A stretch of DNA of 64,000 nt from Prochlorococcus sp. AG-409-A19 (GCA_003216155.1 QCJH01000007.1:7558-71557), one strand, 5' to 3'. Numbered from the stretch's first letter, positions 29,824 through 40,488 are shown. Program-made: numbers and translations. The notes: generated by a model from the sequence alone, not told the origin.

Positions 29824-30029
29824 GTTGAGTACTACTCACGTAAGGCGTAGACGCCCAGTCATACCAATGGGTTTCGGCGAAAGTTTGTCAATTAAGACAA
29901 ACTTTCGGCAAACTTTTTCACCCCTCGGATCTACATTCTGGGCGGCGGGAGGGGAGGCGACTTCCGAGGTTGTTATTTAGCTATCAAATATCTCTAACTC
30001 ATCAAATAGCGAGCCAAACGCGATCAAAG
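29824..30029 (+). repeat. Copy of the rpsD 3' end and downstream region
   Basis: The first 27 bases encode VEYYSRKA and a stop, matching the last nine codons of rpsD. The following GACGCCCAGTCATACCAA, the GTTTGTC hairpin and the CAAACTTT words match the sequence after rpsD. The terminator stem is degraded. Near 30003-30022 the end of the microprotein gene is recognisable on the minus strand (LARYLMS and stop), but its upstream part is lost. Confidence 0.8.
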
Positions 30030-30042
30030 CTACACAATCTAG
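30030..30042. promoter_or_regulatory. Paired CTAG-like motif upstream of array gene 2
   Basis: CTAC-ACAAT-CTAG differs by one base from the CTAG-N5-CTAG pattern and has the same spacer as the site at 32334. It ends 42 bp before the GTG start at 30085, nearly the same distance as at gene 1. Confidence 0.4.
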
Positions 30043-30084
30043 AGGGAGTAGATTGATAGCTCAAATTCTCACTCATTAATAAAC

Positions 30085-31770
<1,686 letters not shown>

Positions 31771-32127
31771 AAAAGAAGCAATTTCACCACTAAATCCATA
31801 ACTTTTCAGTCAAACTTTTTAGAAACCCTGTCCACCACTGGGGTTTCAAAACGGTCTTGCGGTCCGCCAAGAATATGAGTGAAAACTGTTAGGGCAAGAA
31901 CCCTTGGGAAGGCTTTCAAATCATCCCCCCATCGGGACTCTCTTCCATACACCTCAACGCCAAAGGCGAATGATCGACTGATTTACTGCCTAAATGAAAT
32001 CAAGCAACAATCCAGTCCTCATCAGGGTTTTGCTCAACTTCCAAAATGGCAGCTTCAAATTAGACAAACTTTTCACAAACCCTCTTTCCACCGTTCCCAC
32101 CTAGTCATACCAACAGCTTTCAGCGAC
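31771..32127 (+). repeat. Long intergenic repeat after array gene 2
   Basis: This is the second copy of the segment at 29469-29823. Here the frame from GTG 31879 stays open through the repeat and runs in frame into the copied rpsD tail, ending VEHYSRKV at 32154 (91 codons). Between the two copies I count eight synonymous and five amino-acid differences over the first 47 codons, so the frame may once have been translated. Confidence 0.8.
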
Positions 32128-32290
32128 GTTGAGCACTACTCACGTAAGGTATAAACAGCCAGTCATAGCAAGGGTTTTCAGCGAAAGTTTGTATCTTCGT
32201 GCAAACTTTATGCAAACTTTTTCACCCCTCAGATCTTCAATCTGGGGTTTTTTTGACCACTAAATTTCACTAATTCATTAGACACACATT
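32128..32290 (+). repeat. Second copy of the rpsD 3' end and downstream region
   Basis: The first 27 bases encode VEHYSRKV and a stop, then follow AACAGCCAGTCATAGCAAGG, the altered hairpin, the CAAACTTT words and a terminator like that of rpsD. Only the last few codons of the microprotein gene remain near 32270-32280 on the minus strand. Confidence 0.8.
32225..32254 (+). terminator. Copied intrinsic terminator
   Basis: CCCC-T-CAGAT pairs with ATCTGGGG around CTTCA and is followed by TTTTTTT. It is the best kept copy of the rpsD terminator and probably ends transcription coming from array gene 2. Confidence 0.7.
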
Positions 32291-32333
32291 CATTCCACAT
32301 AAACAAAAGCAAGCTCAAGGACAGATTCACCAT

Positions 32334-32346
32334 CTAGACAATCTAG
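32334..32346. promoter_or_regulatory. Paired CTAG motif upstream of array gene 3
   Basis: CTAG-ACAAT-CTAG ends 25 bp before the GTG at 32372 and has the same five-base spacer as the site at 30030. Its recurrence upstream of related genes is the only evidence for a regulatory role. Confidence 0.5.
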
Positions 32347-32371
32347 ACTCAGAGAGGTCTTACAGCTTGCT

Positions 32372-33526
32372 GTGTCTATCAAAATCGGTGACTACAAAAG
32401 TTCCTATGGCACTTCTGCAACAAATTCAGTATCTATAACTCCATCAGATGCATACTTAGCTTTAGAGGGTGACGATTCTATTAAAGCAACTTCTTGGGAT
32501 TATATTTATTCTGGAGGAGTATCCTGGGAAGTACCTTCCATTAGCATTGGAGGCAAAGGTAATGATACTTACACAGTAAATTATTGGTCCTCAACTATCA
32601 TTGCGGACGGGTCTCAAGATTCAGGAGATGAGTTAATTGTAAAAAAATATTCCTCTTCAATTCAAAATTTATTTACGGTAGAAAATAGACATGTTGCTGC
32701 TTCATGGTATGACGGCGATTTTATAATAATTGTAGATGGTCTTACCGAAAGAGGTGGCATAGAGTACATAGACTTTTACGACTTGACTATACAAGGATCT
32801 AACACTATTTCAGAACTAGTATCTAAATTCAAAACTAGAGGTAATGTTTCATGGGAACAATCAATTTCAAAAGGCCTATTCAATCCAAAAGTAGTAGGCA
32901 TTAATGACGCAAATGAAATTGGACAATTAATTGATGGGATAAGTGAGTTCAGTACAAGTAAGACATTAGAGTTTGAGATAGGTAAGGAATATAAGCTTGC
33001 GGGAATTAGAGATTATGATGGCATCTTACATGGAGGTCAGCGCCAAAAATCAACTAGAGAGAGCTATAAATATCAAGGTAAAGTTGATCTAAACGATGAT
33101 GGAGTAGAAGAGGCAATCTATACAAATGAAGAGAGTGGTCGTTGGGCAACATTAGGAGTCGATTGGTCAACAAATACTGCTAATTACAATGACAATGCTT
33201 CTGGTGGTATTTCAAGAATTGTAGGTATTTATGATGATCCTCTTGTATTAAGTGGAGAGGTAGAAAAAGGTAGTGATCATGATAGTCAAACTCGTTTTCA
33301 AAATGACCTTTGGGCGGACAACTTAAGCCTTGGTGTTGCTGGAGATTTCGACAGCGATGGAACTCAAGAGGTCTACTGGAGGACCAATGACGGAGGCGCC
33401 TACCTCAGGTCTCTGCACCATGCCGATGGAAATATTCAATACGCCAATTACCAAAGCTATGACCAGATGAGTGATTACTTAACCAGTACGGGCAATAGCA
33501 ACTTGATTTCAACGGTGGTTGGCTAA
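32372..33526 (+). CDS. Array protein 3: unknown N-terminal module plus shared C-terminal domain
   Basis: The 384-residue protein starts at a GTG. Residues about 1-150 show RTX-related traits (LEGDDSIKATSWDYIYSGG, GGKGNDTYTVNYW, DELIVKKY) as in the terminal part of RTX proteins. Residues about 150-200 are unassigned. Residues about 205-384 are the shared C-terminal domain, here more diverged in its first half (ILHGGQRQKSTRESYKYQGK) and nearly identical to array gene 2 in its last 60 codons. The intergenic repeat that follows genes 1 and 2 is missing after this gene. Confidence 0.85.
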   Translation: MSIKIGDYKSSYGTSATNSVSITPSDAYLALEGDDSIKATSWDYIYSGGVSWEVPSISIGGKGNDTYTVNYWSSTIIADGSQDSGDELIVKKYSSSIQNLFTVENRHVAASWYDGDFIIIVDGLTERGGIEYIDFYDLTIQGSNTISELVSKFKTRGNVSWEQSISKGLFNPKVVGINDANEIGQLIDGISEFSTSKTLEFEIGKEYKLAGIRDYDGILHGGQRQKSTRESYKYQGKVDLNDDGVEEAIYTNEESGRWATLGVDWSTNTANYNDNASGGISRIVGIYDDPLVLSGEVEKGSDHDSQTRFQNDLWADNLSLGVAGDFDSDGTQEVYWRTNDGGAYLRSLHHADGNIQYANYQSYDQMSDYLTSTGNSNLISTVVG

Positions 33527-33555
33527 AAAAGAAGCAATTTCACCACTGAATTTCG

Positions 33556-33648
33556 CTAATTCATCAAATAGCGAGCCAAACCAAGCGCAATACATAGGCC
33601 TATGCCAACGTTCCAAATCAAGGCTTGGTTTCTTAAAAGCCAGCGCAT
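33556..33648 (-). CDS. 30-residue single-span membrane microprotein, copy 2
   Basis: The frame encodes MRWLLRNQALIWNVGIG and ends LGLARYLMN. It is the partner of the copy at 27394-27489 and is the right-hand border of the tandem array. The conserved protein with many silent DNA changes shows that both copies have been under selection as genes. Confidence 0.65.
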   Translation of the reverse strand: MRWLLRNQALIWNVGIGLCIALGLARYLMN

Positions 33649-33730
33649 GATTATCAAGCAGATCCTACAAGCAGAAATATTAAGGGAATCTATGGGCTAA
33701 GGTTCTCTCACATTTCGCTGCTTAGGCAAG

Positions 33731-33743
33731 CTAGGCGACCTAG
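33731..33743. promoter_or_regulatory. Paired CTAG motif upstream of the RTX gene
   Basis: CTAG-GCGAC-CTAG ends 12 bp before the ATG at 33756, with AGAAGGA between. That is closer to the start than at the other genes, so if it is an operator it would lie in the 5' leader here. Confidence 0.45.
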
Positions 33744-33755
33744 CTAGAAGGATTT

Positions 33756-34139
33756 ATGCAAATAGATAACAATGGGAACACTAAGCTATATGGAGAAGGG
33801 GGCAAGTTAATAGCCGAATATAATGGTAAAAAAGTAGCTCTATACCTAAATCAATACTGGAGACCAGGCTATTTTACTGAGAATGGATTCTGGAACCCTG
33901 GTTATCAAACAAGTGTTTATTGGAACACCGGCGAGAAAGAATATCTGCCTTCAACAGGTTGGTACTCGTCTTTAGGTTGGGAAGAAGCGGTAGAGGTTAT
34001 TGATGGTAAGGGGATATACGCATATTCTTCAGCTGATGAATATCCACAATGGATTACGGACAGGTATGGAGACATAGCTCCAGACAATGAACCTTCTTAT
34101 TATGGAGGGTTTGGATTTGATTTAGAGAGTGTGCAATAA
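33756..34139 (+). CDS. N-terminal part of an RTX protein, probably split by a frameshift
   Basis: The 127-residue frame starts at ATG with AGAAGGA upstream and is rich in aromatic residues (RPGYFTENGFWNPGYQTSVYW). It stops at 34139, but the next frame is open from 34121 and continues as ITHIYTTTGLSGNREIRRELLDPYK with no start codon until TTG 34193. One lost base in 34121-34137 would join the two into one protein of about 455 residues. No family is recognised for this part. Confidence 0.6.
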   Translation: MQIDNNGNTKLYGEGGKLIAEYNGKKVALYLNQYWRPGYFTENGFWNPGYQTSVYWNTGEKEYLPSTGWYSSLGWEEAVEVIDGKGIYAYSSADEYPQWITDRYGDIAPDNEPSYYGGFGFDLESVQ

Positions 34140-34192
34140 CTCATATATATACAACAACAGGACTAAGTGGCAATAGAGAAATCCGAAGAGAA

Positions 34193-35125
34193 TTGCTTGA
34201 TCCATACAAGACAGATGGCCTTCCTAATGTTTTATGGGGGGCACCAAACGACACCACTACTGGCAGTTATATAGATGGGAAAAATTTCTTTGGTCAAGTA
34301 TTAAATCCTGATTCAAGTTCTTCTACTACTTCAAGTACTACTTACAATTTATACTCTTCCTCCAAAGCCTCAGATGTTGTCGGGAATTGGTACTCATCTT
34401 CCACTTCATCAGTACAACAAACTGACGTCTCTAATACTTATCTAGATATCACCGCGAGTAGCTGGTCCGACAAAATTGAAATCACTAGTGTAGTGAAAGC
34501 TTCCTCTAATGGTGGCTTAACTCAAGCCATGCAAAGCCCCGCAGCCAATGATCGCAGTTTGGATGCCAAAAATGGTTCCATTCTCGATGGCGGCAACGCG
34601 GCTGACACTCTTCGAGGACTCGGGGGTTGGGATGTCCTCGATGGTGGCAATGGCAATGACTTGATTCACGGTGGAAACGGACGAGACATCATCGACGGTG
34701 GTGCTGGTGCCGACGAGCTTCACGGTGACTTCGGGTGGAACACTTACAAATCCGAGAAAGATGGTGCGGTTGATTTAATTGCCATCAAGTCCGATCAACA
34801 TCTCTCCAATTGGTGGTACGGCACTTCTGGTAATAGCCCCAACGGGGAAAAGGCCGACATCATTGAGGGACTTGATGCCAACGATCAAATCAAAATCATT
34901 GGAGTCTTTACTCCTGGGCTTTCCTTCTCTGCCAATGCTTCTGCTCATGGAGTCAGTGGCGTTGGCATCTATGCCAACGGAGCTTTAGAAGCGGTCTATA
35001 CCGGTGGTGATCTTTCCGTTAACCAAATCCAAAGCATGACGACTGGCGATGGTTCGGCCACTGCCATGAACAATCAACAATGGAGCTATTGGGGATCCAA
35101 TTCTCCTCCAGCTTTGTTGGCTTAA
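34193..35125 (+). CDS. RTX calcium-binding repeat protein, C-terminal part
   Basis: The 310-residue frame begins at a TTG without a ribosome-binding site and is probably the continuation of the frame at 33756. Residues about 130-185 are RTX repeats (GLGGWDVLDGGNGNDLIHGG, GRDIIDGGAGADELHGD), followed by a beta-rich end typical of type I secreted proteins, closing with SNSPPALLA. It lacks the C-terminal domain of its neighbours. Its RTX half is visibly richer in G and C than the array genes, which suggests a separate origin. Confidence 0.7.
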   Translation: MLDPYKTDGLPNVLWGAPNDTTTGSYIDGKNFFGQVLNPDSSSSTTSSTTYNLYSSSKASDVVGNWYSSSTSSVQQTDVSNTYLDITASSWSDKIEITSVVKASSNGGLTQAMQSPAANDRSLDAKNGSILDGGNAADTLRGLGGWDVLDGGNGNDLIHGGNGRDIIDGGAGADELHGDFGWNTYKSEKDGAVDLIAIKSDQHLSNWWYGTSGNSPNGEKADIIEGLDANDQIKIIGVFTPGLSFSANASAHGVSGVGIYANGALEAVYTGGDLSVNQIQSMTTGDGSATAMNNQQWSYWGSNSPPALLA

Positions 35126-35239
35126 AGCTAATTCTCTAATTAACAAGGTCCGTTACCCGCTCTCAACGACTTTTCACCAGAAAGAGGTATTTGGGCAAGC
35201 AAATAAAATCCTTAATCCTAAAATGGCCGAGAGCATCAC

Positions 35240-35252
35240 CTAGATGACCTAG
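35240..35252. promoter_or_regulatory. Paired CTAG motif upstream of the Calx-beta gene
   Basis: CTAG-ATGAC-CTAG ends 74 bp before the ATG at 35327 and is followed by AGATATATTAG, which could supply a -10-like element. The spacer fits the RYRAY pattern. Confidence 0.5.
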
Positions 35253-35326
35253 AGATATATTAGAGTAATCGTCAAACCAAACCAAAACAATTACTTTCAA
35301 TCAAGTATTGTTTCTTAACTTTACCA

Positions 35327-37093
35327 ATGACATCTTATTATTCAGTAGGTGCAGATATCACGGTAACTGAAGGTGATACTGCAAATATAATTATCTCACG
35401 AACAGGGAATACTGACTATTCACATACTATTAATTACAAAACAAGTACTGGCTCAGCCACTGACGGGACAGTAGTTAATCGTGATAAAGATTTCAACCCG
35501 ATTCATGCCTTTAGTAGCATTACATTTGCTGCTGGAGAAACTTCAAAGACCATTTCAGTGGAAACAATTGAAGACACAAATATTGAGATTGATGAAACCT
35601 TTTCTCTTGCCATTAGCGAAAGCGAAGACACTGCAGAAGTGAATGGTTTAGCTTCTGGGGCAGATAAAGATGGGAGCATTAACATCACTATCAAAAATGA
35701 TGATGAGGCTTCAGAGGATGAAGAGTCGTCAGATACTGAGTCTTATTCAATTTCAACTTCCAGCTCAAGCATTAATGAAGGAGAAACATTTACAACCAAT
35801 GTAATCACTTCAAATGTTAATCAAGGGACAACTCTTTATTGGTCAATTTCAGGCGACGGAATTAATACTCAAGACTTTATTACGGGATCATCCTTAAGCG
35901 GGTCTGGGATTGTTGAAAGCAATGGCAACTTTAACTTTGCTCATACGGTTGCCAATGATATGAAAACAGAAGGTTCAGAAGTTTTAGAAATAAAATTATT
36001 TACTGATGCAACCAGGAATCTTCAGGTTAGCTCTACTAAAAAAGTAAATATCGTTGATACTTCTAAAGGAAATGATCAAGATTCCTCCTCAAAGATTTCC
36101 TATTATTCAGTAGGTGCAGATATCACGGTAACTGAAGGTGATACTGCAAATATAATTATCTCACGAACAGGAAATACTGACTATTCACATACTATTAATT
36201 ACAAAACAAGTACTGGCTCAGCCACTGACGGGACAGTAGTTAATCGTGATAAAGATTTCAACCCGATTCATGCCTTTAGTAGCATTACATTTGCTGCTGG
36301 AGAAACTTCAAAGACCATTTCAGTGGAAACAATTGAAGACACAAATATTGAGATTGATGAAACCTTTTCTCTTGCCATTAGCGAAAGCGAAGACACTGCA
36401 GAAGTGAATGGTTTAGCTTCTGGGGTAGATAAAGATGGGAGCATTAACATCACTATCAAAAATGACGATGAAGAGAAGAAAGATGAAATCGAGGATTATG
36501 TGGAAACCATTGAAGAGTGGACTGAATTGCCCAAGCTGGATTTAAATAAAGACTCCAACTATAAGTTATCTGAGATTAAGGATTTTGGCGGTACTTTGCA
36601 TGCTGGAGCATCTTCAGATGCAGAAGGTCAATATAAATATAAAGGAGAGGTTGATCTCAATGGTGATGGAGTAAAGGAAAAGGTTTTCACTAATAAGATC
36701 AGTGGAAGATGGGCTTCCTTAGAAGTTGACCCAACTACCGGAAAAACCAATTACAGCGATCATGGAGAAGGTGGAGGAACAAGAGTTGTTGGCATCTATA
36801 ACGATCCTCTTGTACTCAGTGGAGAAATAGAAAAAGGAAGTGATCATGACAGTCAAACCCGTTTTCAAAATGATCTTTGGGCCGACAACTTAAGCCTTGG
36901 TGTTGGTGGTGACTTTGATAGTGATGGAACCGACGAGGTGTATTGGAGAACTAATGATGGAACAGCTTATTTACGATCTCTGCACCACGGCGATGGAAAT
37001 ATCCAATATGCCAACTACCAAAGTTTTACTCAGATGAGTGACTACTTAACCAGTACAGGTAATAGCGACTTGATTTCGACTGTTGTTGGCTGA
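35327..37093 (+). CDS. Array protein 4: two Calx-beta domains plus shared C-terminal domain
   Basis: The 588-residue protein has a Calx-beta domain at residues about 3-125 (DITVTEGDTANIIISRTG, FAAGETSKTISV, IKNDDE), the LYWSISGDG-type beta domain at about 140-250, a second Calx-beta domain at about 258-385 that is almost identical to the first, and the shared C-terminal domain at about 395-588. Calx-beta domains bind calcium and occur in adhesins. No signal peptide is present. The near-identity of the repeats and of the C-terminal domain with the next gene shows recent copying. Confidence 0.85.
   Translation: MTSYYSVGADITVTEGDTANIIISRTGNTDYSHTINYKTSTGSATDGTVVNRDKDFNPIHAFSSITFAAGETSKTISVETIEDTNIEIDETFSLAISESEDTAEVNGLASGADKDGSINITIKNDDEASEDEESSDTESYSISTSSSSINEGETFTTNVITSNVNQGTTLYWSISGDGINTQDFITGSSLSGSGIVESNGNFNFAHTVANDMKTEGSEVLEIKLFTDATRNLQVSSTKKVNIVDTSKGNDQDSSSKISYYSVGADITVTEGDTANIIISRTGNTDYSHTINYKTSTGSATDGTVVNRDKDFNPIHAFSSITFAAGETSKTISVETIEDTNIEIDETFSLAISESEDTAEVNGLASGVDKDGSINITIKNDDEEKKDEIEDYVETIEEWTELPKLDLNKDSNYKLSEIKDFGGTLHAGASSDAEGQYKYKGEVDLNGDGVKEKVFTNKISGRWASLEVDPTTGKTNYSDHGEGGGTRVVGIYNDPLVLSGEIEKGSDHDSQTRFQNDLWADNLSLGVGGDFDSDGTDEVYWRTNDGTAYLRSLHHGDGNIQYANYQSFTQMSDYLTSTGNSDLISTVVG
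35336..35706 (+). repeat. Internal direct repeat, copy A (Calx-beta domain)
   Basis: About 371 bp match copy B at 36101-36471, exactly 765 bp downstream, with only about three differing bases by eye. The unit encodes one complete Calx-beta domain and keeps the reading frame. Confidence 0.92.
36101..36471 (+). repeat. Internal direct repeat, copy B (Calx-beta domain)
   Basis: Second copy of the segment at 35336-35706. One difference changes alanine to valine (SGAD to SGVD); the others are silent. Confidence 0.92.
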
Positions 37094-37095
37094 AA
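36557..37095 (+). repeat. C-terminal domain copy identical to that of the next gene
   Basis: About 539 bp are the same, base for base by eye, as 38246-38784, at an offset of 1689 bp. The match starts inside the coding region at AACTATAAG and ends a few bases after the stop codon, so it covers the shared domain and almost nothing else. Confidence 0.92.
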
Positions 37096-37324
37096 GAAAG
37101 AAACCAATAAATTGCTTAATCAATAACTTTTAAAATCGTTTTTAAGAAACCCTTTCTCTAACTAAGGTTTACTGGCATAATCAATTATCACTTGAGAATC
37201 TTTCAGAAAACTTTTAAGCAAATCTCGCCTCTCTAGTCAAAAAGACTTCTTTTTAATAAAAGCTCCATAAAAAGAACTGACAAGAGCGCAAAGAGTCTCT
37301 AGAAATCTAAAAAGCACCTACAGA

Positions 37325-38782
37325 ATGACTTGGACCCTAGGAAATATTCAAGAACTTGGTTCTAAGGGTGTTAGCCCACACCTAGAGAATGATGGGGACA
37401 ATAGTCGTGAAACATATCAACTCCATTACACCGCCAATGGAGGGGTAACAGTAGATGGAATGTCTAATGATCTTGAATTAACAAAACAAGGGCAAATTAA
37501 TTTCATACAAGACCTAACAATCGTCACTACGAATGAAGGAAATCGTAGAGCCTATTACGTAGAGGTAGAACCTAATTCCGGTAAACATGAAATTTATACG
37601 GCATTAATATCAGAAGATGGATTAAGCCTGTCTGAAGCCTCATCAACAGGCATCTCAAACAGCGATGATGAAGCTTGGGGTGTACCAGACTCAGTTATTC
37701 TTCCAGATGGAAGAGTAAGAATTTACTGGGTCAAATCAGACACTCAAGCCAAAACACTAGCCAATGAAGTTATCATCAGTGCAACTTCAACTACTGAAAA
37801 AGGAACAAACTTTAGCGTCGACGCGGGTAATAGAGTAGAAGGGGGATATGTGGACTTTGAGGTTTTAAGAGCGGAGGATAATGATTGGATAGCAATAATG
37901 TCTTCCTCGCCTGTAACAATTCCAGATCAACCACAGGGGATTTATATAGGGACCTCGCAAGATGGAATTAGCTGGAAAATCAAAGAAAACAATTTAGCCC
38001 CTACTTCAAAGAGCTATCTTGACCCAACAGGCATCCAACTACCTGGGTCTGATAATAAATGGCAGATTGTAATGAGCTCATCTCTATCAATTCTCGGAGA
38101 TAGAGAATATTCACTGGTAGCATCTGAGCTTACTTTTACTTCTACTTCTACTTCTACTTCTACTTCTAGTAGTGAACTAGAAAATGTTCTAGCAACTATC
38201 GAGAATTCAACTAATATTGCCGATTTGGGATTGGCAACTGATTCAAACTATAAGTTATCTGAGATTAAGGATTTTGGCGGTACTTTGCATGCTGGAGCAT
38301 CTTCAGATGCAGAAGGTCAATATAAATATAAAGGAGAGGTTGATCTCAATGGTGATGGAGTAAAGGAAAAGGTTTTCACTAATAAGATCAGTGGAAGATG
38401 GGCTTCCTTAGAAGTTGACCCAACTACCGGAAAAACCAATTACAGCGATCATGGAGAAGGTGGAGGAACAAGAGTTGTTGGCATCTATAACGATCCTCTT
38501 GTACTCAGTGGAGAAATAGAAAAAGGAAGTGATCATGACAGTCAAACCCGTTTTCAAAATGATCTTTGGGCCGACAACTTAAGCCTTGGTGTTGGTGGTG
38601 ACTTTGATAGTGATGGAACCGACGAGGTGTATTGGAGAACTAATGATGGAACAGCTTATTTACGATCTCTGCACCACGGCGATGGAAATATCCAATATGC
38701 CAACTACCAAAGTTTTACTCAGATGAGTGACTACTTAACCAGTACAGGTAATAGCGACTTGATTTCGACTGTTGTTGGCTGA
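37325..38782 (+). CDS. Array protein 5: sialidase-like propeller plus shared C-terminal domain
   Basis: The 485-residue protein starts at an ATG. Residues about 1-270 show repeated blade-like strands (PDSVILPDGRVRIYWVKSD, GIYIGTSQDGISWKIKEN, DPTGIQLPGSDNKWQIVMSS) as in five- or six-bladed propellers of sialidase or glycosidase-like proteins; I see no certain catalytic residues. A Ser/Thr linker at about 271-282 leads to the shared C-terminal domain (about 305-485), which is identical to that of the preceding gene. The upstream region has only a half-match to the paired CTAG motif (CTAG-AAAT-CTAA at 37299-37310). Confidence 0.82.
   Translation: MTWTLGNIQELGSKGVSPHLENDGDNSRETYQLHYTANGGVTVDGMSNDLELTKQGQINFIQDLTIVTTNEGNRRAYYVEVEPNSGKHEIYTALISEDGLSLSEASSTGISNSDDEAWGVPDSVILPDGRVRIYWVKSDTQAKTLANEVIISATSTTEKGTNFSVDAGNRVEGGYVDFEVLRAEDNDWIAIMSSSPVTIPDQPQGIYIGTSQDGISWKIKENNLAPTSKSYLDPTGIQLPGSDNKWQIVMSSSLSILGDREYSLVASELTFTSTSTSTSTSSSELENVLATIENSTNIADLGLATDSNYKLSEIKDFGGTLHAGASSDAEGQYKYKGEVDLNGDGVKEKVFTNKISGRWASLEVDPTTGKTNYSDHGEGGGTRVVGIYNDPLVLSGEIEKGSDHDSQTRFQNDLWADNLSLGVGGDFDSDGTDEVYWRTNDGTAYLRSLHHGDGNIQYANYQSFTQMSDYLTSTGNSDLISTVVG
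38138..38167 (+). repeat. ACTTCT microsatellite in the linker of array gene 5
   Basis: Five perfect ACTTCT units encode alternating serine and threonine at the same position in the domain order as the microsatellite of array gene 2. The units are in frame. Confidence 0.9.
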
Positions 38783-38784
38783 AA
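38246..38784 (+). repeat. C-terminal domain copy identical to that of the preceding gene
   Basis: Second copy of the 539 bp block at 36557-37095. Upstream of it the two genes are unrelated, and downstream they diverge a few bases past the stop codon. Confidence 0.92.
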
Positions 38785-38941
38785 AATAAGTTCAAACTCT
38801 ATGGCACCTTATCTAGAAGCGTTAGACTACTAAATAAATACCAAATAAATTTTTAGTTCAGTGATTTTTACAAACAAAGGTTTTTCTCAAGTACTAAGGA
38901 AAGACATAAGACTTAGGCTTTTTATTTAAGATTGAGTCTCT

Positions 38942-40345
38942 TTAGTTAAAACTAAAGCCATCAGGGCTCAAACAAGTTTCCAAGCATTGATTTACATTCC
39001 GTATTACTTCATCCCAATGGAACTGCTTATCTTGACGAAAACATTTAACAGAAGGGTACCATTTATTATCTTCTCCTGAATTGCCCCACTGCCAAGCAGG
39101 ATAACGTTTAAGGATTGCCCAGGTTGGGACCCCCATTGCTCCACCTAAATGAAGCAATGATGTATCATTACTAATGAGAAGATCACAATTCATTATGACA
39201 GCCGCTGTTGTCATTAAATCATTCCTTTTAAGATAAAAGAGATTTTGTTCTTTGATTAATAGTTCATTTATTTCAGATTCAAATATTTTGTTCTTGGATT
39301 CTCCAAATTGGACTGAAACAACTTGGGTTTTATTTAGCGCATTGATCCCTTCCAAATCCTTCAAAGAGAAAGAGCGTTCCCTTTGATAGCTTCTAAAACT
39401 TTCCAATTGTATATTCCCTTCCCAATTTATGGCAATTAAAGGTTTCTTCTTATCCCTAAATATGCAATTCCTCCAAAAGAGATAATCAGATTGTAAGCAG
39501 CTCAAATAAGGCTCTTTATGAAAACAAGAGGGGTTATAGATGCGAAATAAATAAGGCAAAGAAAGGACAGGCAATATATGTGTTAGGCCTGTTATATCTA
39601 ATGATTCTAATGTAAAAACACTGTCAAATATTTTTGACTCATTCATTAGACGAAGAAGAGAAGGAGGAACCACAACAGAAACCGTCGAGAAAACATTCCT
39701 AAGTAGTGGAGCAAACCTAATAAATTGAATAACATCACCAAGGCCCTCTTCAAACAGAAGTAAAATTCTAGCTTGGCTACATACTTGTTCCCCTTGCCAT
39801 AAAGGAAGTCTTATCTTTGATGAATATTCTGGCATTAACCTATTCTCAAAATCACTCCACCCTTCTTCAAAATTACCGAGGCTTAAATTAATAAGTCCAC
39901 GCACATACTTTACCCTAGAACCTAAAGGTTGAGCTTTAGATCTTTTCTCCAAAAAAGACAAAGCATTTTCTGCAATACCTAAGTCAATACAAGCAAATAG
40001 ATATTGAATCAATGCATCTTCATAGCATTGACATTGAGTTCCTTTTTTAACTAATGGCAAATAATTTTGAACTGCCTCTTCTAAGCGGTTTTGAGAATGA
40101 CAGGCAATTCCTAGTCTGAGTTTTACAGAGTCTGATGCGCCTGGGTGCTTAAGAAGTTCTCGAAACAGAAGCTCTGCTTTTTTAAAACTGCCCTTCTCAA
40201 GCAAGCAAGAGGCTTCATACCAAGTCCTCATAGGACCTTTTCCCCAGCCCTCTAATTCTTGTAAAGCCTTGCAATAATTACCCCGTCTTATTAAAGATAT
40301 AATTTCTGATTCTTTACGGCTATCATTAGTTAGTTTCACAGTCAA
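38942..40345 (-). CDS. TPR protein with a heptosyltransferase-like (GT9-type) glycosyltransferase domain
   Basis: Residues about 15-160 form TPR-like helical repeats (FKKAELLFRELLKHPG, LGIACHSQNRLEEAVQNY). Residues about 190-455 resemble the heptosyltransferase fold, with LLFEEGLGDVIQFIRFAPLL and the C-terminal nucleotide-sugar region LLISNDTSLLHLGGAMGVPTW. It probably modifies a surface glycan or protein. It converges on the array and marks its right end. The acceptor is unknown. Confidence 0.78.
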   Translation of the reverse strand: MTVKLTNDSRKESEIISLIRRGNYCKALQELEGWGKGPMRTWYEASCLLEKGSFKKAELLFRELLKHPGASDSVKLRLGIACHSQNRLEEAVQNYLPLVKKGTQCQCYEDALIQYLFACIDLGIAENALSFLEKRSKAQPLGSRVKYVRGLINLSLGNFEEGWSDFENRLMPEYSSKIRLPLWQGEQVCSQARILLLFEEGLGDVIQFIRFAPLLRNVFSTVSVVVPPSLLRLMNESKIFDSVFTLESLDITGLTHILPVLSLPYLFRIYNPSCFHKEPYLSCLQSDYLFWRNCIFRDKKKPLIAINWEGNIQLESFRSYQRERSFSLKDLEGINALNKTQVVSVQFGESKNKIFESEINELLIKEQNLFYLKRNDLMTTAAVIMNCDLLISNDTSLLHLGGAMGVPTWAILKRYPAWQWGNSGEDNKWYPSVKCFRQDKQFHWDEVIRNVNQCLETCLSPDGFSFN

Positions 40346-40488
40346 TTATTATACCTAAATTAATAAATCGATTTATGGCTACCAGGATACATCTCACATA
40401 AAGTAGAAAGTCCAAATCTATTCAAAATTTGCTTGTTTTCAACAGCTTCCTACTAATTCCTTAGCCTAATAGAAATCTTCTTAACAGT

